A stretch of DNA of 19,899 nt from Hyphomicrobiaceae bacterium (GTDB taxonomy: Bacteria; Pseudomonadota; Alphaproteobacteria; Rhizobiales; Hyphomicrobiaceae): assembly GCA_017353825.1 (NCBI GenBank), contig JAFMSC010000024.1, positions 1 through 19,899 on the forward strand, in the 5' to 3' direction. Position 1 is the stretch's first letter. The number at the start of each line of letters is the position of its first letter. A program made the position numbers and the translations under genes. The notes beneath the pieces were generated by a model. The model was not told the origin of the DNA. It worked only from the letters and a program-made list of their open reading frames with translations, and did no database searches. Below are positions 15,204-19,899 of the stretch, in pieces.

Positions 15204-15875
15204 TCAACGCTTGCGCGATCCTTGAACGGGCGCTAGCAGGCCGGGCGTAGCGTTGGCGATGAGGCAGTTCACGTCGAGTTGGGGTGCAATCGCAAGGTAG
15301 TCCTTGTCGATCTGCAGCGACGCTGCGCCGTGCACGAACGTCCACAGCCTGAGCGCGATCTCGAGCGTGTCGCCGCGCACGCGGTTCTTCTGGCAGTAGA
15401 GCGTGATCTGCTCGATCAGGTGCGAGAAGCAGTCCTGTCCGGTACCGGCAACGTGCGCGGCTTTCTTCAGGGAAGGGTCCTGCCCGAACATCAGTCGGAA
15501 CAGCGCCGTCTCGTTGACGGCGAAAGCGACATAGGCCTGTCCCATGGCGATGATCGCCTCCAGGGTGCCCGGACCCTTCTCGGCAATGACAGCCATCGCC
15601 CTTTCCTTCAGCGCGGCGAAGCCGCGCGAGGCGATCTCCTCCAGAATCTCCTGCTTGCTGCGGAAATGGCGGTAGGGCGCGGCGGTCGTTACGCCAGCGG
15701 CGCGGCAGGCGTCGGCGAGCGTGAAGTTCTCCCCGCCACGTTCCATAACGAGCCGGCGCGTGGCCGCGATCAGCGCCTCGCGCAGGTCGCCGTGATGATA
15801 GGGCGCCTTTCGCTCCACCTTGCCCGCCTTTCGTGCGGCCGTGCCAACTTTACGTTTCTTCATAGTCGTTAGCAT
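15204..15875 (-). CDS. TetR/AcrR-family transcriptional regulator of the adjacent efflux operon
   Basis: 223 residues. The N-terminal DNA-binding domain begins at YHHGDLREALIAATRRLV (26-43). Its helix-turn-helix, FTLADACRAAGVTTAAPYRHF (51-71), ends with the typical Y-R-H-F and is followed by SKQEIL. The C-terminal ligand domain (about 85-210) contains LFRLMFGQDP and FVHGAASLQIDKDY, the W/F-H-G pattern of the TetR_C_33 type. It most likely represses the divergent RND operon and releases it on binding an exported compound. I start at the ATG at 15875; the ATG at 15863 is also possible and neither has a good ribosome site. The frame runs upstream to a GTG at 15932, but that would cover the operator region. 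Confidence 0.92.
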   Translation of the reverse strand: MLTTMKKRKVGTAARKAGKVERKAPYHHGDLREALIAATRRLVMERGGENFTLADACRAAGVTTAAPYRHFRSKQEILEEIASRGFAALKERAMAVIAEKGPGTLEAIIAMGQAYVAFAVNETALFRLMFGQDPSLKKAAHVAGTGQDCFSHLIEQITLYCQKNRVRGDTLEIALRLWTFVHGAASLQIDKDYLAIAPQLDVNCLIANATPGLLAPVQGSRKR

Positions 15876-15899
15876 GGCGGTTTCACGTTGAATTGAAAA

Positions 15900-15914
15900 G
15901 TTAGCGCCACTAAC
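15900..15914. promoter_or_regulatory. Inverted repeat O1, candidate TetR operator
   Basis: GTTAG-CGCCA-CTAAC is a perfect 5-5-5 inverted repeat, 25 bp upstream of the regulator start. The half-site and spacer length recur in O2 at 15942-15960. Confidence 0.6.
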
Positions 15915-15917
15915 ACT

Positions 15918-15946
15918 TTGTGTCGCGGCCACGCCTGACCTATGTT
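15918..15946 (+). promoter_or_regulatory. Candidate promoter of the RND efflux operon
   Basis: TTGTGT (15918-15923) and TATGTT (15941-15946) are 17 bp apart. The -10 overlaps O2. The leader to the adaptor start at 15996 would be about 45 nt. The -35 match is modest. Confidence 0.4.
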
Positions 15947-15960
15947 AGCTCAACTTACAT
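15942..15960. promoter_or_regulatory. Inverted repeat O2, candidate TetR operator
   Basis: ATGTTAG-CTCAA-CTTACAT is a 7-5-7 inverted repeat with one mismatched pair. It shares GTTAG and the 5-bp spacer with O1 and overlaps the predicted -10 of the efflux promoter, the position expected for repression. Confidence 0.55.
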
Positions 15961-15995
15961 TATCCCAGCACAAGGGTCGCCACGGAGACGATCGC

Positions 15996-17183
15996 ATGGG
16001 AGATGAGATGATCATGAGCACCTTGGCTGCCGGGCCGTGCCGCCCTGTGCCAACGTCATATTCAGGAACGAGAGGGCCTGGCATCGCCCGTCGCCTGGCG
16101 GTGCTCGCCATCACCGCAGCGCTGGCGGGCTGCAGGGGCGAGGCGGCTCCCGAGGAGGCTGAGGTCGTTCGGCCGGTGAAGGTCGCAACGGTCGCCGCCG
16201 CACCGGACGGGCGCACGCTCAGCTACTCCGGCGTGGTGCGCGCTCGCGTGGAGAGCAACATCGGCTTCCGCGTCGGCGGCAAGATCGTGGAGCGCGCAGT
16301 CAACGTGGGAGACCGCGTCAAGGTTGGACAGCTCATTGCCCGCCTCGACGACACCGATCTGAAGCTCGCCGAGAACAGCGCCAGGGCGGCGGTTGCCTCC
16401 GCCCGCACGCGCCGCGACGTGACGCGCGACAATCTTGAGCGCGCGAAGCCTCTGCTGGCGCAGCAGTTCATCTCGCAGGCGAGCTACGACATCCGCCGTA
16501 ACGACTTCGACTCCGCTGTCTCGGCCCTAGCCTCGGCCGAGGCGCAGCTACGCCAGGCCGCCAACGCCACCGGCTATGCGACCCTTGGCGCCGAGAAGGC
16601 GGGCATCGTCACCGCCGTCACCGCCGAGCCGGGCCAAGTGGTGAGCGCCGGGCAGACGGTCGTCACGGTGGCGGAAGCCGGCGAGACCGAAATCGCCATC
16701 GGGGTGCCGGAGCAAGACGCAGGCCGCCTCACTGTCGGCCACAACGCACGTGTCACGTTGTGGGCAAGCTCGCGCACGGGCACACAAGGCCGCATTCGTG
16801 AGATCGCCGGCCAGGCCGACGCGGCCTCGCGCACCTACGCGGTGCGCGTGTCGGTTGCCGATCCGCCGCAAGCCATGCGCCTCGGCATGACGGCCACGGT
16901 GGCGATCCAGATCGACGGCCAGGGCGCTGCCATTGTGGTGCCCCTCACGGCCTTGACCGAAGCCGACGGAGCACCCGTGGTGTTCCTGGTCGATGCCGAG
17001 AACAACACGGTTCGGCGCACGCCTGTGGCGGTGTCCGGCACCGCGGACGAGGGCGTCAGGGTGACCAGCGGTCTCAAGCCCGGCGACGTGGTCGTGACCG
17101 CCGGCGCCCAATTCCTTCGCGACGGCATGCGCGTCAAACTGCCCGGCGAGCGCACCCGCGCCCCGACGGGCAAGTCTGGCTGA
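15996..17183 (+). CDS. RND efflux periplasmic adaptor (membrane fusion lipoprotein)
   Basis: 395 residues. The protein bridges an inner-membrane RND pump to an outer-membrane channel. After a basic segment, the hydrophobic stretch LAVLAITAALAGC ends in a lipobox with Cys46, so it is probably lipid-anchored. VESNIGFRVGGKIVERAVNVGDRVKVGQLIARLDD is the first half of the lipoyl-like barrel-sandwich; a helical hairpin follows (about 107-185, LAENSARAAVASARTRRD to EAQLRQAA), then the second lipoyl half AGIVTAVTAEPGQVVSAGQ. The beta-barrel and membrane-proximal domains complete the protein (AIVVPLTAL, GLKPGDVVVTAGAQFL). I choose the ATG at 15996 (GGAG 8 bases upstream); an in-frame ATG at 15942 lies inside operator O2, and ATGs at 16008 and 16014 would shorten the N-region. 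Confidence 0.93.
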   Translation: MGDEMIMSTLAAGPCRPVPTSYSGTRGPGIARRLAVLAITAALAGCRGEAAPEEAEVVRPVKVATVAAAPDGRTLSYSGVVRARVESNIGFRVGGKIVERAVNVGDRVKVGQLIARLDDTDLKLAENSARAAVASARTRRDVTRDNLERAKPLLAQQFISQASYDIRRNDFDSAVSALASAEAQLRQAANATGYATLGAEKAGIVTAVTAEPGQVVSAGQTVVTVAEAGETEIAIGVPEQDAGRLTVGHNARVTLWASSRTGTQGRIREIAGQADAASRTYAVRVSVADPPQAMRLGMTATVAIQIDGQGAAIVVPLTALTEADGAPVVFLVDAENNTVRRTPVAVSGTADEGVRVTSGLKPGDVVVTAGAQFLRDGMRVKLPGERTRAPTGKSG

Positions 17184-17259
17184 CAGATCAGTCCCTTGCG
17201 GAGAGGGCGAGACCCCCTAGCGGTACGTCCCTCTGAATTTGGCCGAAAGCGTGGAGACG

Positions 17260-17275
17260 AGGGGCTGACGCCCCT
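17260..17275 (+). other. Small stem-loop between adaptor and pump genes
   Basis: AGGGGC-TGAC-GCCCCT forms a 6-bp stem with a 4-base loop, about 20 bases before the pump start codon and just upstream of its GGGAG ribosome site. It may tune translation or reduce read-through within the operon; it has no T-tract. Confidence 0.45.
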
Positions 17276-17294
17276 TACACGGGAGCAATTTGCC

Positions 17295-19899
17295 ATGTCC
17301 GCCGATGGAGGCCTCGGCCGGGGTCAGACCCCTGGGGAAACTACGCCTTCCAATCCCGGCAGTGGCGGCGAGGGATCTGACCCCGGCGCCCGCATCTCCC
17401 GCTTCAATCTGTCGGCCTGGGCCATCGCGCACGGCAACTTCGCCGCCTTTCTGATCGTGTTGCTGCTGGCCGCTGGTGGCTACGCCTTCCTCACCCTCGG
17501 CCAGAAGGAGGACCCGGACTTCACCTTCCGCGTGATGGTGGTTGAGGTGCTCTGGCCCGGCGCGTCCGTCGAGGAGATGCAAGAGCAGGTGGTCGACAAG
17601 ATCGAGCGCAAGTTGCAGGAGACGCCGGGGCTTGAATACCTGCGTTCCTACACGCGCCCCGGCTCCGCCGCCATCTTCGTCAATCTCAAGGGCTCAGTGC
17701 GTGGCACGGCCGTGGCCGACGCCTTCTACCAGGTGCGCAAGAAGCTCGGCGACATCCGCCAAACGCTGCCTGAGGGCGTGGTGGGCCCGTTCTTCAACGA
17801 CGAGTTTGGCGACACCTACATGTCGCTCTACGCCGTCACCGGACAGGGCTACAACTATCCCGAGCTCAAGGACTTCGCCAAGAACGCCCGCGACATCCTG
17901 CTCCGCATCCCCGGCGTCGCCAAGGTGGACCTGCTTGGTACCCAGGAGGAGCGCATCTTCATCGAGATCTCCTCCGCGGCGCTGGCCGAGCGCGGGCTCT
18001 CCGCGCTCGATATCCAGGCGGCGCTCGCCGGCCAGAACGCCATGGACCCGGCCGGCCGCATCGAAACCGGCGAGCGCTCGGTGCGCATCGACGTGGCTGG
18101 CGGATTGCGGTCGGTGGACGACATCCGCGAGCTTAGGCTGCGCGCCGGCCAGCAGACCTTCCGCCTCGGCGACATCGCTGTCGTGAAGCGCGCGCTGGAG
18201 GACCCGCCCACGTCCAAGGCCCGCTATCAGGGCCAGGAGGCGGTGCTGCTCGGCGCCACCATGGCGCCTGGCTATAACGTTACGGTGGTCGGTGCGGACG
18301 TGGAGCGCGCGCTTCACGGCATCGAGCGCGAACTGCCGGTCGGCGTTGAGCTCGGCAAGATTTCCGACCAGGCCCAGGTGGTGAGCAAGTCCGTCGGCGA
18401 GTTCCTCAAGTCCCTGGCCGAGGCAATCGGCATCGTGCTCGTGGTCTCGTTCCTGACACTGGGCCTGCGCGCCGGCCTGGTGGTAGCGCTTACTATCCCA
18501 CTGGTGCTGGCCGCCACGTTCTTCGTGATGCAGGCGATGGGCATCGACCTGCACCGCATCTCGCTCGGCGCCCTTATCATCGCGTTGGGCCTGCTGGTGG
18601 ACGACGCCATGATCGCGGTCGAGATGATGGACCGCAAGCTGCAGGAGGGCTACGACCGGCTGCGCGCCGCCACCTTCGCCTACACCTCCACGGCGTTCCC
18701 AATGCTCACTGGCACGCTCATTACCGTCTCCGGGTTCATCCCGGTGGGCTTCGCGGCGAGCCAGGCTGGCGAGTACGTGAGCGCCCTGTTCTGGGTCACC
18801 GGCATCTCGCTCGTGATTTCCTGGTTCGCCGCCGTCTACTTCACGCCCTGGATCGGCTACCGCTTGCTGAAGCCGCGCCGTGGCGCCGGTCATCACGAGG
18901 CCTTCAATTCGCTGCCGTTCCGTGCCATCCGCGCCGTTGTCGCCTGGTGCGTGCGCTGGCGGCGCACCGTGGTGGTGCTGACGGTCGGCGCGCTCGTTGC
19001 CAGCATTGTCAGCTTCGCCTTCATCCCGCAACAATTTTTCCCTACCTCCAACCGGTCAGAGATCCTGGTCGATCTGTGGCTGCCGGAAGGCTCTTCCTTC
19101 GCCGACACCGAGCGCGAGGCCAAGGCCGTCGAGCAGCGTCTGCTCGACGACCCGGATCTCGCCTACGTCGTCTCGTTCGTCGGCGCCGGCGCGCCGCGCT
19201 TCTATCTCCCACTCGACCAACAGCTTGAGAACCAGAATTTCGCCCAGCTGCTCCTGATGTCGAAATCTCTGGAGGCGCGCGAGCATGCGCTGGTGCGCGT
19301 CCGCCAGATGCTGGCGCACGACTTCCCCAACATTCGCTCCAAGGCCGAACGCCTGTTCAACGGGCCGCCGGTCGGTTGGGCGGTGCAGGTGCGCGTCATC
19401 GGCCCGGACCGCATCGAGGTGCGCCGCATCGCCGACGAGGTGGCCAATGCGATGCGCGCGAGCCCCGACATCGGCAACGTGCACGACGACTGGCTGGAGC
19501 CGGTGCCGAGCCTGAAGCTGGACATCGACCAGGATCGCAGCCGCGCACTGGGCGTCAGCTCGCAGGCCGTACGCCGCTCGCTGCAGGCAAGCCTGTCTGG
19601 CTTCCAGATCGGCGAATTCCGCGAGGGGGACGAGACCATTAAGGTGATGTTGCGCGAGCCGTCGGAAGCGCGCAACGCTCTCACCGCGCTCGACGACGTC
19701 TACGTCAAGACCGCGGCAGGCGGCTCGGTGCCGTTGCGCCAGGTGAGCGATATAAAGGTGGTGCTGGAACCGGGCATTCAGTGGCGCCGCGACCGACAGC
19801 CGTCCATCACGGTACGCGGCACGATCCCCGACCATCTGCAGTCCAACGACCTCTCCAACGCGGTGTTTGCCAAGCTCGGCCCCCTGCGCGAGGGTCTCC
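17295..19899 (+). CDS. RND-family efflux pump permease, C-terminus outside window
   Basis: 868 residues are visible of a protein that normally has just over 1000; no stop occurs before the window end. The pump exchanges protons for export of small molecules with the adaptor encoded upstream. Span 1 (about 40-62, AHGNFAAFLIVLLLAAGGYAFL) is followed by the periplasmic porter subdomains (EDPDFTFRVMVVEVLWPGAS, PEGVVGPFFNDEFGD). Then come spans 2-6 with the proton-relay pair Asp436-Asp437 in LGLLVDDAMIAVEMM, and a second repeat beginning at span 7 (RTVVVLTVGALVASIVSFAFIP). GGGAG lies 9 bases upstream of the ATG. Residues about 8-31 are Gly/Pro/Thr-rich and coded by a 69-bp segment with terminal inverted repeats, probably an insertion. 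The substrate is unknown; the HAE1/AcrB-like group is the best fit. Confidence 0.95.
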   Translation, partial: MSADGGLGRGQTPGETTPSNPGSGGEGSDPGARISRFNLSAWAIAHGNFAAFLIVLLLAAGGYAFLTLGQKEDPDFTFRVMVVEVLWPGASVEEMQEQVVDKIERKLQETPGLEYLRSYTRPGSAAIFVNLKGSVRGTAVADAFYQVRKKLGDIRQTLPEGVVGPFFNDEFGDTYMSLYAVTGQGYNYPELKDFAKNARDILLRIPGVAKVDLLGTQEERIFIEISSAALAERGLSALDIQAALAGQNAMDPAGRIETGERSVRIDVAGGLRSVDDIRELRLRAGQQTFRLGDIAVVKRALEDPPTSKARYQGQEAVLLGATMAPGYNVTVVGADVERALHGIERELPVGVELGKISDQAQVVSKSVGEFLKSLAEAIGIVLVVSFLTLGLRAGLVVALTIPLVLAATFFVMQAMGIDLHRISLGALIIALGLLVDDAMIAVEMMDRKLQEGYDRLRAATFAYTSTAFPMLTGTLITVSGFIPVGFAASQAGEYVSALFWVTGISLVISWFAAVYFTPWIGYRLLKPRRGAGHHEAFNSLPFRAIRAVVAWCVRWRRTVVVLTVGALVASIVSFAFIPQQFFPTSNRSEILVDLWLPEGSSFADTEREAKAVEQRLLDDPDLAYVVSFVGAGAPRFYLPLDQQLENQNFAQLLLMSKSLEAREHALVRVRQMLAHDFPNIRSKAERLFNGPPVGWAVQVRVIGPDRIEVRRIADEVANAMRASPDIGNVHDDWLEPVPSLKLDIDQDRSRALGVSSQAVRRSLQASLSGFQIGEFREGDETIKVMLREPSEARNALTALDDVYVKTAAGGSVPLRQVSDIKVVLEPGIQWRRDRQPSITVRGTIPDHLQSNDLSNAVFAKLGPLREGL
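17318..17386. repeat. 69-bp segment with 16-bp terminal inverted repeats inside the pump gene
   Basis: CCGGGGTCAGACCCCT (17318-17333) and the reverse complement of 17371-17386, CCGGGGTCAGATCCCT, match at 15 of 16 bases and enclose 37 bp. The left arm is itself palindromic (GGGGTC-A-GACCCC). The whole is 69 bp, exactly 23 codons, and falls where RND pumps have a short variable cytoplasmic N-terminus. It resembles a small REP- or MITE-like element fixed in frame. Confidence 0.75.

Noticed and set aside
15942..15995. Adaptor protein start at the ATG at 15942
   Set aside because: This ATG is part of the O2 inverted repeat and the likely -10 element, and has no ribosome site; the ATG at 15996 has GGAG at good spacing.
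17694..19034. 446-codon minus-strand frame opposite the RND pump
   Set aside because: Antisense of conserved pump sequence including the Asp-Asp relay; the product is His/Asp/Arg-rich and has no recognisable domain.

Overview
The window is GC-rich throughout and reads as chromosomal DNA of an alphaproteobacterium, most likely of the order Hyphomicrobiales. This placement is an inference. It rests on a short Ppx/GppA phosphatase lacking the C-terminal HD region directly followed by rlmE, a TerB+J-domain protein without a membrane anchor, an AmpD-like amidase carrying a peptidoglycan-binding domain, and a malate synthase G. No rRNA or other direct taxonomic marker is present.

Layout. 1-345 (minus) is the start of a J-domain protein with one membrane segment, cut by the window edge. 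346-2955 looks like an accessory or scarred region: a GNAT acetyltransferase (840-1448, minus), a poorly coding stretch with four perfect 16-bp tandem repeats (1719-1782), and a frameshifted, active-site-damaged tyrosine recombinase (about 2299-2983, plus) that runs into the 3' end of tRNA-Gln(CUG) (2956-3029, minus). This is the usual geometry of an element integrated at a tRNA gene, now decayed. 3030-3715 is a long non-coding or weakly coding leader with a perfect 26-bp palindrome, and from about 3716 a plus-strand cluster follows: ppx/gppA, rlmE (1 bp apart) and a family 2 glycosyltransferase (16 bp apart).

The middle is metabolic and on the minus strand: an OsmC-family protein (6547-7053), malate synthase G (7376-9628, glyoxylate/glycolate use) and a 3-hydroxyisobutyryl-CoA hydrolase (9745-10815, valine breakdown). 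Divergent from the last gene is a plus-strand pair, a TerB-J-domain co-chaperone and an AmpD-type amidase, overlapping by 4 bases with a TTG start. Two tandem paralogous polytopic membrane proteins (12580-13854, 13863-15158) follow; they resemble GT-C-type glycosyltransferases only in general architecture and are the least understood genes here.

The right end is a typical regulated efflux module: a TetR/AcrR repressor (15204-15875, minus) divergent from an RND adaptor lipoprotein (15996-17183) and an RND pump (17295 to beyond the window end). The shared intergenic region holds two similarly built inverted repeats, one of them on the predicted -10 of the pump operon. The pump's 5' coding end contains a 69-bp in-frame segment bounded by 16-bp inverted repeats (15/16 match), which looks like a small repeat element absorbed into the reading frame.

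No CRISPR array, restriction or defence cassette, toxin-antitoxin pair or complete mobile element was found. The observations most worth following up are the tandem membrane paralogs, the in-frame inverted-repeat element in the pump gene, the tRNA-Gln integration scar and the several perfect palindromes in gene-free DNA.
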